Below the pieces are notes generated by a model that had not been told where the DNA came from, did not search any database, and saw only the letters and a program-made list of their open reading frames with translations. Shown here piece after piece: positions 33,487-42,578 of a stretch of 64,000 nt of DNA (position 1 is its first letter; each line of letters begins with the position of its first letter). The stretch is from Hyphomicrobiaceae bacterium. GTDB taxonomy: Bacteria > Pseudomonadota > Alphaproteobacteria > Rhizobiales > Hyphomicrobiaceae. Location of the stretch: assembly GCA_025359185.1 (NCBI GenBank), contig JANYHF010000083.1:42823-106822 (forward strand), given 5' to 3'. A program made the translations under genes and the position numbers.

Positions 33487-35396
33487 TCCGTTCACTGCTG
33501 ATTGCCAATCGCGGCGAGATCGCCTGCCGCATCATGCGCACGGCCAAGCGCCTCGGCATCCGGACGATTGCGGTGTTTTCGGACGCCGACCGGGATGCGT
33601 TGCATGTGCGCTCCGCTGACGAGGCGGTGCGGATTGGCCCGGCTCCGGCGCGCGACAGTTATCTCTCTGCGGACGCGGTACTTGTGGCGGCCTGGCAGAC
33701 CGGCGCTGACGCCATCCATGCCGGCTATGGATTTTTATCCGAGAACGCCTTATTTGCCGAGGCTTGCACCAACGCTGGTTTGATCTTTGTTGGCCCGCCC
33801 GCCTCTGCCATTGCCGCCATGGGCAGCAAGAGCGCCGCCAAAACGCTGATGGCCAAGGCGGGTGTGCCTCTGGTGCCGGGCTACCATGGCGGCGATCAGA
33901 CTCTCGCCACGCTCACGCGCGAGGCGGCGCGGATCGGCTATCCCGTGCTGATCAAGGCCTCGGCAGGCGGCGGTGGCAAGGGCATGAAAGCTGTGAGCGT
34001 GCCTGCCGATTTCGAGACCGAACTCGCCTCGGCCCGGCGTGAGGCCAAATCCGCTTTCGGCGACGATAGCGTCCTCATCGAGAGATATCTCGACCGCCCG
34101 CGCCACATCGAGATCCAGGTCTTCGCCGACAGCCACGGCCATTGCCTCTCGCTGTTCGAGCGCGATTGCTCCATCCAGCGCCGCCACCAGAAGGTGATCG
34201 AGGAAGCACCAGCGCCGGGCATGACGGAGACACTGCGCACACGCATGAGCGCCGCCGCCATCGCCGCCGCCAGGAGCATCGGCTATGTTGGTGCGGGTAC
34301 GGTGGAGTTTTTGTTGGATGCGGGCGGCGGCTTCTATTTCATGGAGATGAACACGCGACTGCAAGTCGAACATCCGGTGACGGAGTTTATCACCGGCCTC
34401 GATCTGGTCGAATGGCAATTGCGGATCGCGTCCGGCGAACCGCTACCTAAGACTCAAGATGAAATCGCCATCACGGGCCACGCCATCGAGGCCCGCATCT
34501 ATGCCGAGGACCCGGACCGGGACTTCCTGCCTCAAACCGGAACTATCCAGCACCTTACCTTTCCTCAAGCAAATGCGAACGTTCGCATCGACACCGGCTT
34601 CGAAGCGGGGGGAGCGATCCGCCGGCACTACGATCCGATGATCGGCAAGCTGATCGTCTGGGATAAGGACCGCCCGGCCGCGATCAAGCAGCTAGAGGGC
34701 GCCCTGTCGCAAACGCACATAGCAGGCCTCGCCACCAATGTGCCGTTCCTCGGCCGCATCGCCCGCCATCCCGCCTTTGCCACGGGCGGTGCCGATACCG
34801 GCTTTATCCCGCGCCATGAGGCCGATCTGATCGTGACCGCCGCCGTGCCACCAGACGCTGTGCTGCGCGCCGCTGCGGCCGCCCTGCTACCAGCGACAGC
34901 AAAGCCATCAGCAGGGCCATGGGACCAGACCGACGGCTGGCGGATGAATGGAACGCTGAGGGATCATCTGACACTCACCCTGACGGCCGATCCGGCCAAG
35001 CGCTTCCGGCAGGAGGTCCTCTACGGAGTGCATGGACCGATCATCAACGGCGAAACCGCTGCCGGCCTACCCTGCTTCGAGCACAACGGCGACGTTACCG
35101 TCTTTTCCGGCGGCGAGACCTGGCGGCTGACCCGTCCCGCCAGCGATTCAGTGCGCGCTGGCAGCGGTTCCGCTATGGACCGGGTGCTGTCACCGATGCC
35201 CGGCCAGATCATCGCCATTCATGTGGGTGCGGGCACCAGTGTCACCAAAGGCAGCCCACTGATCGTTCTGGGAGCCATGAAAATGGAGCACATTCTCAGA
35301 GCCCCGCGCGATGGCACGATAGAAGCTGTCGCCTGCCAGCCGGGCGATCAGGTCACCGAGGGGCGGGAGCTGCTGCGCTTCACGGCAACTCCATGA
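33483..35396 (+). CDS. mccA: Methylcrotonyl-CoA carboxylase, biotin-containing (alpha) subunit
   Basis: This 637-residue subunit has an N-terminal biotin carboxylase (IRSLLIANRGEIACRIMRTAKRLG, ATP-grasp LIKASAGGGGKGMK, ERDCSIQRRHQKVIEEAPAP, MNTRLQVEHPVTE) and a C-terminal biotinyl domain (PMPGQIIAIHVGAG, VLGAMKMEHILRAP with the biotinylated lysine). It carboxylates biotin with bicarbonate and ATP for MccB. The start is GTG at 33483, overlapping the previous gene. The stop overlaps the next ATG (ATGA). Length fits methylcrotonyl-CoA carboxylase rather than the longer propionyl-CoA enzyme, and context supports this. Confidence 0.95.
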   Translation: MIRSLLIANRGEIACRIMRTAKRLGIRTIAVFSDADRDALHVRSADEAVRIGPAPARDSYLSADAVLVAAWQTGADAIHAGYGFLSENALFAEACTNAGLIFVGPPASAIAAMGSKSAAKTLMAKAGVPLVPGYHGGDQTLATLTREAARIGYPVLIKASAGGGGKGMKAVSVPADFETELASARREAKSAFGDDSVLIERYLDRPRHIEIQVFADSHGHCLSLFERDCSIQRRHQKVIEEAPAPGMTETLRTRMSAAAIAAARSIGYVGAGTVEFLLDAGGGFYFMEMNTRLQVEHPVTEFITGLDLVEWQLRIASGEPLPKTQDEIAITGHAIEARIYAEDPDRDFLPQTGTIQHLTFPQANANVRIDTGFEAGGAIRRHYDPMIGKLIVWDKDRPAAIKQLEGALSQTHIAGLATNVPFLGRIARHPAFATGGADTGFIPRHEADLIVTAAVPPDAVLRAAAAALLPATAKPSAGPWDQTDGWRMNGTLRDHLTLTLTADPAKRFRQEVLYGVHGPIINGETAAGLPCFEHNGDVTVFSGGETWRLTRPASDSVRAGSGSAMDRVLSPMPGQIIAIHVGAGTSVTKGSPLIVLGAMKMEHILRAPRDGTIEAVACQPGDQVTEGRELLRFTATP

Positions 35397-36319
35397 GCGG
35401 CCCACGGATCGTCGAAGTTGGCCCGCGCGACGGCCTGCAGAACGAGGCAACACTACTTCCACCTGAAATCCGCGCCGAATTGGTGGACCGGCTGGCCGCC
35501 TGCGGCCTCACCTACATTGAGACCGGGGCCTTCGTTTCGCCGAAATGGGTGCCGGCCATGGCTGGCAGCGCCGAGGTGTTTGCAGCGGTAAAGCGCCGGC
35601 CGGGCGTCACCTATGCCGCGCTGACGCCCAATCTCCAGGGTTTTGGCGCGGCACTGGCGGCGAAAGCCACCGAGGTCGCCGTCTTTGCGTCTGCCTCAGA
35701 ATCGTTCAGCTTAAAGAATATAAACTGTTCGATCGCAGACAGCCTTGAACGTTTCGTGCCCGTGATGGACGCTGCTTCGACAGCAGGCCTGCAGGTTCGC
35801 GGCTATGTCTCCTGCGTGCTCGGCTGCCCCTACGAAGGCGCGGTGGATCCCGGCAAGGTGGCCGGCGTGGCCGCCGCGCTGACCCAGGCGGGGTGCTACG
35901 AGATCAGCCTCGGCGACACCATCGGTGTTGGCACAGCCGCTGCCGCCCGCGCGTTGGTCCTGCGGGTCAGCCGCGACATCCCGGCCGCCCAACTGGCCGT
36001 GCACGTTCACGACACCTATGGCCAGGCGCTTGCAAATATCGCCGCCTGCCTCGATTTGGGCATCGCCTCAATCGACACCTCGGTCGCTGGCCTCGGCGGC
36101 TGCCCCTATGCCAAAGGCGCCACCGGCAACGTCGCGACGGAAGACGTGGTCTACTTCCTGCAAAGCCAAGGCCTGGCGCGCCAACTCGACCTGCCAGGAC
36201 TGGCGCAAACCGGCGGCTGGATCAGCAGCCAACTCGCACGCGCCAATGCGAGCCGTGCCGGACGGGCGATCTTGAGCAAAGCCGGTTCTGGCGAGGTTGC
36301 CGCCCACGGCGAACCTTAG
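35393..36319 (+). CDS. Hydroxymethylglutaryl-CoA lyase
   Basis: This 308-residue TIM-barrel lyase cleaves HMG-CoA to acetyl-CoA and acetoacetate, completing leucine breakdown. It has IVEVGPRDGLQNE at the start (metal-binding Asp), VSCVLGCPYEG, HVHDTYGQALANI (metal-binding histidines) and the signature loop GLGGCPYAKGATGNVATEDVVYFL with the catalytic cysteine. ATG at 35393 overlaps the mccA stop by ATGA. It is the last gene of the operon; its stop overlaps the stop of the convergent SDR gene by three bases. No acetoacetyl-CoA transferase or ligase follows. Confidence 0.95.
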   Translation: MSGPRIVEVGPRDGLQNEATLLPPEIRAELVDRLAACGLTYIETGAFVSPKWVPAMAGSAEVFAAVKRRPGVTYAALTPNLQGFGAALAAKATEVAVFASASESFSLKNINCSIADSLERFVPVMDAASTAGLQVRGYVSCVLGCPYEGAVDPGKVAGVAAALTQAGCYEISLGDTIGVGTAAAARALVLRVSRDIPAAQLAVHVHDTYGQALANIAACLDLGIASIDTSVAGLGGCPYAKGATGNVATEDVVYFLQSQGLARQLDLPGLAQTGGWISSQLARANASRAGRAILSKAGSGEVAAHGEP

Positions 36320-37083
36320 GCGAAACGCGAACTCAGGCCGCCGTCAGCGATCCAGTTGGCGCCAGTCACGAATGAGGCTTCGCCGGACAGCAGGAACGCG
36401 GCGCAGTTCGCGATTTCTGAAGGTTGGCCAATACGGCGCAAAGGGTGTTTCTCAACGGCCGTGGTGCGTTCTGCCTCGCCACGTTCGGCGAAATACTCCT
36501 TCAACAGCGGCGTTTCTGTATATCCGGGGCTCAGCGCGTTCACCCGGATCTGATGCGGCCCGGCCTCAAGGGCGAGGCTGCGGGTGAGGCCGACGAGGCC
36601 GGACTTGGCCGCCGCATAGGGGAACATGCCCGAACACGTCATAGTGGCGTGGATTGAGGCGATGTTGACGATCGAGCCGCGCCTGGCCGCCATCATGGCG
36701 GGCAAAACCACGCGGGCGCACAGCCAAGCCGATTTCAGATCAACACTGAACACATCATCCCATTCGGCTTCGGTCATAGTGACCGGATCGGCATAGGAGT
36801 TACGGCCAGCATTGTTAACGAGACCGGTGACGGGGCCAAGGTCGCGAACGGCGGCAGCGTGGACGCGGGCGATATCGTCCGCTGACCGCACATCTCCCAC
36901 GCCAAAAACGGCTCGGGCCCCGGTTGATCCGATCGTTTGCATCAGTGCCCGGCCGATGGCCTCATCCAAATCGGTAAACGAAACGCGCGCTCCTTCGGCA
37001 AGGCATTTTTCGACGATTGCTGCGCCGATGCCCTTGGCGCCGCCGGTGACAAACACATGCTCATTCTGCAACCGGCCAGTCAT
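36316..37083 (-). CDS. Short-chain dehydrogenase/reductase (SDR)
   Basis: This 255-residue classical SDR has HVFVTGGAKGIGAAI (NAD(P) glycine motif), LVNNAGRNSYAD, the catalytic serine in IASIHATM, and Tyr/Lys in FPYAAAKSGLVG, then SPGYTETPLLKEYF. An acidic residue after the second strand (FTDLDEA) suggests NAD preference. It is the last gene of sugar cluster 1, 11 bp after the galactonate-dehydratase-like gene, so it probably oxidises a sugar or sugar acid of that pathway. ATG at 37083 follows GAGGAGCGAACGG. Confidence 0.9.
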   Translation of the reverse strand: MTGRLQNEHVFVTGGAKGIGAAIVEKCLAEGARVSFTDLDEAIGRALMQTIGSTGARAVFGVGDVRSADDIARVHAAAVRDLGPVTGLVNNAGRNSYADPVTMTEAEWDDVFSVDLKSAWLCARVVLPAMMAARRGSIVNIASIHATMTCSGMFPYAAAKSGLVGLTRSLALEAGPHQIRVNALSPGYTETPLLKEYFAERGEAERTTAVEKHPLRRIGQPSEIANCAAFLLSGEASFVTGANWIADGGLSSRFA

Positions 37084-37094
37084 CCGTTCGCTCC

Positions 37095-38258
37095 TCACCA
37101 ATCGGCAATGCTGCCATCATCATGATACCACTGCACGGGCCTGACCGCCTGGAACGGATGCCGCGCGGCGGCAACATCGTTGATCTCGACACCAATACCG
37201 GGCGCCGTAGGCGGCAGCACATAGCCGCTGGCGATCTCCGGCACGCCCGTCACGATCTCATCACGCCAAGGAACGTCCGAGCGCATGACTTCCTGGATAA
37301 GGAAATTCGGGATCGTCAGGCCAAGATGGATGTTGACCATGGTCGCAACCGGCCCCAGCGGATTGTGCGGCGCCATGGTCACGCCGAACGTCTCACACAA
37401 CGCTGCGATGCGGCGCAGCTCGGTGATGCCGCCCGCATGGCACACATCGGGCTGGGCAACGGCGATGGCCCCTTGCTGCAGCAGTGGCAGGAAATCGCTG
37501 CGATGGACGAGCCGCTCGCCCGACGCGATGGGAATGGTTGTCGAGCGGGCGACGCGCGCGATCCCGGCAGCATCCTCGGGCTGGCACGGTTCTTCCAGAA
37601 AAAATGGCCGGAAGGGCTCCAGCACTTTGGCATATTGGATGGCCATCGCTGCCGAGGTCCGGCCATGCAAGTCGACCATGATGTCCATGTCGTCGCCGGC
37701 ACCCTCGCGTGCAGCCCGCATCAGGCTTTCGGCTTCGCGCAAGGATTTGCCGCCCGCCAGTGGCGCAGTCTTAGGCACGGCGAGGATCTTCAGGGCGGTG
37801 AAGCCGTCGTCACGGCTCTTGCGGGCGCGCCCGGCAAAGCTTTCAGCGGCAGCATCGTCATAGACGGCAGTAATGTCGCCTCCGCCCAAATGGTCGTACA
37901 TGCGCAGCCGCTTGCGGGCGAGACCACCGAGCAGCTGCCACAGCGGAATGCCGAGCGATTTCGCCTTGATATCGTGCAGCGCCTGATCGATGCCGCTGAT
38001 CGCGGACATCGTCACCACGCCGCCCTTGAAGAACGGATGCCGGAACAGCGTTTGCCACAGGAACTCGATGTTGCGCGGGTCCTCGCCGATGATCAGCTGG
38101 CCGATATCCTCGATTGCGCCGGCGACAGCCTTGGTTTGGAATTCGAGGCTGGCCTCGCCCAAGCCGTGCAGGCCTGGCTGATCCGTAGCTATACGGACGA
38201 AAATCCAATTGCGCAGCTTGGCGTTGACCAGCTGCGTGCGGATAGCGGTGATCTTCAT
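37095..38258 (-). CDS. Galactonate dehydratase-like enolase superfamily enzyme
   Basis: This 387-residue mandelate racemase-fold enzyme has metal ligands Asp196 (MVDLHGR), Glu222 (FLEEP) and Glu248 (ASGERL). His198 of the DxH motif and His298 (APHNPLGP) are the general acid/base pair seen in D-galactonate dehydratase and close relatives. It should dehydrate a sugar acid to a 2-keto-3-deoxy sugar acid. It sits in an operon with a sugar ABC transporter and an SDR, which supports uptake and catabolism of an aldose or aldonate; the exact sugar is not set by sequence. Confidence 0.88.
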   Translation of the reverse strand: MKITAIRTQLVNAKLRNWIFVRIATDQPGLHGLGEASLEFQTKAVAGAIEDIGQLIIGEDPRNIEFLWQTLFRHPFFKGGVVTMSAISGIDQALHDIKAKSLGIPLWQLLGGLARKRLRMYDHLGGGDITAVYDDAAAESFAGRARKSRDDGFTALKILAVPKTAPLAGGKSLREAESLMRAAREGAGDDMDIMVDLHGRTSAAMAIQYAKVLEPFRPFFLEEPCQPEDAAGIARVARSTTIPIASGERLVHRSDFLPLLQQGAIAVAQPDVCHAGGITELRRIAALCETFGVTMAPHNPLGPVATMVNIHLGLTIPNFLIQEVMRSDVPWRDEIVTGVPEIASGYVLPPTAPGIGVEINDVAAARHPFQAVRPVQWYHDDGSIADW

Positions 38259-38288
38259 GTGGCGTCTCTTGATCCGCCGGCTGGAGCG

Positions 38289-39314
38289 CTAATTCGTGAT
38301 AATCGGACGGCGCTGCAGGCGGCGCTCGATAATGGTTTGCAGCACGACCGACACCACGATCACCAGACCGAACACGAGTTGGGTGTAGAAGGCATTGACG
38401 CCCGCCGAGACGATACCGGCGTTGATCGCGCCGATGATGTAGGATGCCACCAGCGTACCGAGCACGGTGCCTGTGCCCCCGAACACCGATGTTCCGCCAA
38501 GGAACACGGACGCGATGGAGCTGAGCAGCGCGCCGTCCCCCGTTGTCGGCCAGAAATAATTGCCGACGAACGATGTCATCAAGCCGCTGAAGACGGCAAA
38601 CAACCCCGTCAGCACGAAACACCAGGTCTTGACGCTCACCACGTTGACCCCCATCAGCCGCGCGCTGGTTGGATTGTCGCCGACCAGGAACACATGCGCG
38701 CCGAACCGCGTGCGGTTGAGCAGTACCCAGAGGAATCCGGTGAAGGCTACGGCCCAGAGCGTCTGGATCGGAACGCCAAACGGCTGGCCCGTGAAAATCT
38801 GCAGCATGGTCGCGTATTTCTCCTCAGTCAGCGGCACACCGGTGCCATTCTGCATGACCAGTTCGATGCCGCGATAGAGGAACGAGGTTCCTATCGTAAT
38901 CACCAGTGAGGGAATGCTCAGCCGCGAGACCAGGGCGCCGTTCAGCCAGCCGCAGGCGGCACCAGTGGCAAAGCCGGCCATCAGCCCCAGCCATTGCGGA
39001 AACCCTGCCTCCGACACCTGGCAGAAAGCGGCCGTGCCAAGGGCCATCACCGAGGGAAACGACAGATCGATTTCGCCGGTGATGACGACGAAGGTCAGCG
39101 CCAGCGCAGGTATGGCAAAGAACGGCGTCGACTCGGCAAAGGCCTTGTAGATATCGATATCGAGAAACACCGTTGGCGCCATGACGACGAAGGCCAGCCA
39201 CATGGCGAGGCCGACGCCGAGAATACCAAGCTGCGAGCCGTGCCGGCGCAAGATCGAGGGCGCACCGATTGCGTTGCTTTTGGGTTTCGTGGTTGGAACG
39301 GCTTCTGCGCTCAT
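38289..39314 (-). CDS. Sugar ABC transporter permease (RbsC type), cluster 1
   Basis: This 341-residue inner-membrane protein has the BPD_transp_2 pattern: about nine hydrophobic segments and the motif TFVVITGEIDLSFPSVMALGTAAF, then GASFLYRG-like VITIGTSFLYRGIELV, and NPTSARLMGVNVVSVKTWCFVLTGLFA. The C-terminal part has SSIASVFLGGTSVFGGTGTVLGTLV. It forms the channel with the ATPase gene, whose stop overlaps this start by ATGA. The substrate is likely a monosaccharide. Confidence 0.92.
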   Translation of the reverse strand: MSAEAVPTTKPKSNAIGAPSILRRHGSQLGILGVGLAMWLAFVVMAPTVFLDIDIYKAFAESTPFFAIPALALTFVVITGEIDLSFPSVMALGTAAFCQVSEAGFPQWLGLMAGFATGAACGWLNGALVSRLSIPSLVITIGTSFLYRGIELVMQNGTGVPLTEEKYATMLQIFTGQPFGVPIQTLWAVAFTGFLWVLLNRTRFGAHVFLVGDNPTSARLMGVNVVSVKTWCFVLTGLFAVFSGLMTSFVGNYFWPTTGDGALLSSIASVFLGGTSVFGGTGTVLGTLVASYIIGAINAGIVSAGVNAFYTQLVFGLVIVVSVVLQTIIERRLQRRPIITN

Positions 39315-40120
39315 GCCGGTTTGGCCTCCTCAAGCGAGCCCGTGCGCGCGACGCGGTAAAGCCGGTCGATCAGGTCTTCCATCGTGATCTGGCTCTTGGT
39401 GTAGACCCCGGCAACCTTGCCACGGTCGAGAACATAGAGCCGGTCAACCACGGGGTAGACGTGGAAAATATTGTGATCGATGAAGATCGCCGACTTACCG
39501 GCCTTCTTGATATTGCCGACGAAATCGAGGGTCTTTTTCGTCTCCGTCAGTGACAGGCCCATGGTGGGCTCATCGAGAATGACCAGTTCGGCATCGAAAT
39601 AGAGGGCCCGCGTAATGGCGACACCTTGCTTCTCGCCGCCCGACATTGTCATGACCGTGTTGTCGGGGTGCACCGCCGCCGAGGTAAAGCCCATGTGCTC
39701 GGTCATCAGCCGCGCCGATTCACTCTTCATGCGCTTGACATCGAGCAGGCCCCATTTGGTGCGCGGCTCGCGGCCCATGAACATATTGCGCCAGATCGGC
39801 TGCTTTTCGGCGAGCGCCCGCTCCTGATAAACCGTTTCGATGCCCAGTGAACGCGCTCTGTTCACGGACCAATCACGGATGGGTTTACCCTTGAAGAAAA
39901 TCTCGCCGCCAGCATCGGGCCGATGATAGCCCATGACCGTCTTGACCAGGGTGGACTTGCCCGCGCCGTTGTCGCCTAGGAGGCCGACGATCTCGCCAGG
40001 ATAGACCTTGAAATCGATGCCCGAGAGCGAGCGGACTTCGCCGAACGTCTTTGACACATTGCGCAACTCGATCACGGGAGTTTTGTCTGCCGCTGGAGCA
40101 GTGGTCTTTGAATCATCCAT
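39311..40120 (-). CDS. Sugar ABC transporter ATP-binding protein, single domain, cluster 1
   Basis: This 269-residue protein has one ABC ATPase domain: Walker A GDNGAGKST, signature MSGGEKQGVAI, Walker B LVILDEPTMG and the H-loop histidine in IFIDHNIFHVYPV. It is half the size of the tandem RbsA type, so the active transporter would need a homodimer. ATG at 40120 gives a short tail before IELRNVSKTFGEVRSL; a longer frame is not needed. A hairpin (40162-40187) lies between it and the binding-protein gene. Confidence 0.92.
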   Translation of the reverse strand: MDDSKTTAPAADKTPVIELRNVSKTFGEVRSLSGIDFKVYPGEIVGLLGDNGAGKSTLVKTVMGYHRPDAGGEIFFKGKPIRDWSVNRARSLGIETVYQERALAEKQPIWRNMFMGREPRTKWGLLDVKRMKSESARLMTEHMGFTSAAVHPDNTVMTMSGGEKQGVAITRALYFDAELVILDEPTMGLSLTETKKTLDFVGNIKKAGKSAIFIDHNIFHVYPVVDRLYVLDRGKVAGVYTKSQITMEDLIDRLYRVARTGSLEEAKPA

Positions 40121-40161
40121 GCTCGCCCCATCGAACTGGAGCAATTGCCCCACACCCCAAG

Positions 40162-40187
40162 CCTCTCCCCGTAAAGACGGGGAGAGG
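40162..40187. promoter_or_regulatory. Hairpin between binding-protein and ATPase genes, cluster 1
   Basis: CCTCTCCCCGT-aaag-ACGGGGAGAGG is a perfect 11-base-pair stem with a four-base loop in the 81 bp gap after the binding-protein gene. There is no T-run on the minus strand, so it is more likely a stabiliser or partial attenuator than a terminator. It could raise the ratio of binding protein to transporter. Confidence 0.6.
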
Positions 40188-40201
40188 GGATAAAGGAGAT
40201 C

Positions 40202-41215
40202 CTAGCGAATTTCCTTGGCAGCCAGCGGCGAGACGGCATCGACGTTCGACTTGTCGACGAAGGCGCCAGCGGTGTTGATATCGAGGCCCGAGAAGCCAAA
40301 TTTCTTCGTCAGGCAGATGTTCAGCATGGAGAGGTAGCCTTGCAGGAAGGGCTGCTGATCGATGACGAGGTTCTGGAAGCCTTCGGAAACGGCCTTGGCC
40401 GTGTTGGGCGACATATCAAAACCGGCAAAGTAGACTTGGCCCGGCTTCAGCGAGGCGGCCTTGGCATAAACGCCCACATTCGAGGTCAGCCCGCCGTGGT
40501 CGGTGACGACGATCTTGACCTTGGGGTTCTTCTTGATCAAGCCGACAAAGGTCGCTGTACCCGAGTTCGGGTCTTTATTGGTGGCCGCATCGATCTCCTG
40601 ATAGATCACCTTGGCGCCGGCCTTAGTGAAGCCGTCGATGACGCCGACGGTGCGCTGACCACGGTCGCCACCCTGGCCTTTCAGGCCCCAGACGAACACC
40701 TCATCGCCCTTGGCGAGCTTGGCGCGGCTGGCCGCTTCCGACGCGAGCGCAAAGCCCGCCTTGTAGTTCGGCGCGCCGACATACCCGAAGCCGGCGGGCG
40801 CGTATTTCGCCTGCGCCTTTGGCAGCGACGTGTTGAGGCTGGTGAAGATGCCGCCAGCTGCATAGAATTTTTCGACCAAAGGATCCGTCGCGTCGTCGCC
40901 GCCAAAGCCGTAGGTGGCGATGCCGTCAACCTTGGTGGCCATGGCCTCTTTGATCTGGGTCAGCATCTTATTGGGGTCCCAGTCCGAGAAGTAGTAGGTC
41001 ACGGCCGGCCCGAGATCCGTCTCGGCCTGCTTGAAGCCGTTATAGACGTTGTTGGCGAACACACCGCCCTGCGGTCCGCCTGGAAACGCCGCGATTTTGA
41101 CGCCGGAGCACCATTTGGCGGTAGGATCGGTTGCGTGAGCAGCGGTCGCGCCCAGCATCAGGGCGGCGGCTGCCGAAGCTCCAACAACGGCCTGCAAAGG
41201 TGATACGATTTTCAT
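40202..41215 (-). CDS. Sugar ABC transporter substrate-binding protein, cluster 1
   Basis: This 337-residue periplasmic-binding protein has an N-terminal signal peptide (residues 1-28: MKIVSPLQAVVGASAAAALM, then LGATAAHA, likely cut after AHA). The mature part has the type 1 sugar-binding fold: KIAAFPGGPQGGVFANNVYNGF, DGIATYGFGGDDATDPLVEKF, NKDPNSGTATFVGLIKKNPKV and GFDMSPNTAKAV with DQQPFLQGYL. ATG at 41215 is chosen by the signal peptide. It is first in the minus-strand operon; the palindrome near 41289 lies 74 bp upstream. Confidence 0.92.
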   Translation of the reverse strand: MKIVSPLQAVVGASAAAALMLGATAAHATDPTAKWCSGVKIAAFPGGPQGGVFANNVYNGFKQAETDLGPAVTYYFSDWDPNKMLTQIKEAMATKVDGIATYGFGGDDATDPLVEKFYAAGGIFTSLNTSLPKAQAKYAPAGFGYVGAPNYKAGFALASEAASRAKLAKGDEVFVWGLKGQGGDRGQRTVGVIDGFTKAGAKVIYQEIDAATNKDPNSGTATFVGLIKKNPKVKIVVTDHGGLTSNVGVYAKAASLKPGQVYFAGFDMSPNTAKAVSEGFQNLVIDQQPFLQGYLSMLNICLTKKFGFSGLDINTAGAFVDKSNVDAVSPLAAKEIR

Positions 41216-41287
41216 GGCGTCCTCCCGGTTTTGTTTTTGCACGTGAGCCCGATTTCCTGCAACTTGGCTCGTGAATGGACATTATGG

Positions 41288-41298
41288 ATATCAGATAG
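41288..41298. promoter_or_regulatory. Candidate FadR-type operator upstream of cluster 1
   Basis: ATATCAGATAG (core TATC-A-GATA) upstream of the cluster 1 binding-protein gene shares TATCAGATAG with the complement of the site at 47335-47345, just before the FadR-type regulator of cluster 2. Both are odd-length palindromes of the kind bound by FadR-subfamily GntR proteins. The surrounding 41216-41479 gap contains no gene. Confidence 0.5.
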
Positions 41299-41479
41299 GC
41301 TTGTAAACCAACCCGCTGCGCACTGCTTCACCATGTCCAAGCAAGGACGTTTGCTGCGCGGGATTTCGCCCACAACGACTGTGACCGGACATCAGAGGAG
41401 GCTCAGAGAGCCTCTGCATGTCGTCAGGTCACGTATTGCTTCAATCCACATATCAAAACTGGCAGGGTCGGGACCCTCT

Positions 41480-42562
41480 TCATTCTGCCGCTTGCATCAG
41501 AGGCCCAGGCTTGGCAGGTCCCGCGCCCGGCGGTAAGTACCGATGAACGAAATGCGTCGGGTCCTTGAGCTGCCGGGCCAATGTCGGAATGATCTCGCCA
41601 TAAGCGTGCCAGAAGCTGCGATAGGGCGGTGGGCAGTCGGCCTTTATCTCCTCATGCAGTTCGGGAAGCCGGTGATAGGGCACCATCGGGAACATGTGGT
41701 GTTCCACGTGATAGTTCATGTTCCAATAGACGAAGCGGCTGAACGGGTTGATGTAGACGGTCCGGCAGTTCAGCCGGTGGTCCAGGACGTCTTCGGCAAG
41801 GCCGATATGCTGGGTAAGGCCTGTCATCAGCATGTGCCACGCACCATACATGCGCGGCAGGCCGATCAGCATCAACGGCAGTACGGACCCCATATAGATT
41901 GCGCTAGCGATCGTCGCCGCGTAGATGGCTGTCCAGATCCGTGCAATGAAGATCATTTTGGGCCATTCGGATTGCGGGATGTAGTCTCTTTCCGCCGCGT
42001 TGATGTTGCTGGCCGCGTAGCGCAACATGGCAGCGAGTGACTGCGGCACGTCCAGCACACCAAAGAAATTCAGCAACACCTTCGCCAATTCGGGCGGGCG
42101 CATGGTGATGATCTCGGGATCACGGCCGACAATGATTGTATCGGTATGGTGGCGGGCATGACTCCAGCGCCACGCCACCGGATTGCGCATCTCCATGAAA
42201 CAGGCAATTTGATACACGACGTCATTCTTCCAAGGAGTCTTGAAAGCGGTGCCATGACCGCATTCATGCCAGCGGCTGTCACTACCGGCGGTGTAGAGGA
42301 CGCCGTAGACGATGAAGAACGGTATCGCGAGCCACGACCCCCAGGTATAGGCGCCAAGGCCGCCTGTCAGGATCAGTAATCCGATCCAGATGATGGTGTC
42401 GCGGGTTGCAGGACCGTCGGAACGCAGCATCAGTTCCTTCATGCGCGCGCGCGGGATCGGTGTCTTGTACCACTCGGCATTGGCCAGTCCGATCTGCTGC
42501 GCCCGCGTGTTCAGCGGGCCGGTCAGGCTGTAGTCCCGGGGGAATGTCTCATTGAGGGCCAT
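41480..42562 (-). CDS. Membrane fatty-acid-desaturase-like di-iron protein
   Basis: This 360-residue integral membrane protein has the three histidine boxes of the desaturase/hydroxylase superfamily: HECGH (about residue 103), HARHH (about 139) and HVEHH (about 306). Paired hydrophobic segments lie between them. These bind a non-haem di-iron centre that desaturates or hydroxylates a lipid-like substrate using O2. It lies 16 bp after the ATPase gene of sugar cluster 2 on the same strand. That is an unusual place for a desaturase and suggests that the transported molecule or its product is the substrate, or a shared regulon. ATG at 42562 is used. No ferredoxin or reductase is nearby. Confidence 0.85.
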   Translation of the reverse strand: MALNETFPRDYSLTGPLNTRAQQIGLANAEWYKTPIPRARMKELMLRSDGPATRDTIIWIGLLILTGGLGAYTWGSWLAIPFFIVYGVLYTAGSDSRWHECGHGTAFKTPWKNDVVYQIACFMEMRNPVAWRWSHARHHTDTIIVGRDPEIITMRPPELAKVLLNFFGVLDVPQSLAAMLRYAASNINAAERDYIPQSEWPKMIFIARIWTAIYAATIASAIYMGSVLPLMLIGLPRMYGAWHMLMTGLTQHIGLAEDVLDHRLNCRTVYINPFSRFVYWNMNYHVEHHMFPMVPYHRLPELHEEIKADCPPPYRSFWHAYGEIIPTLARQLKDPTHFVHRYLPPGAGPAKPGPLMQAAE

Positions 42563-42578
42563 TGTTCTCTGCGTCCTT

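Noticed and set aside
37122..38909. Long plus-strand open frame (about 595 codons) across the dehydratase and permease region
   Set aside because: It is antisense to two well-conserved genes, has no recognisable domain and is His/Arg/Gln-rich, as expected from the complement of GC-rich coding DNA.
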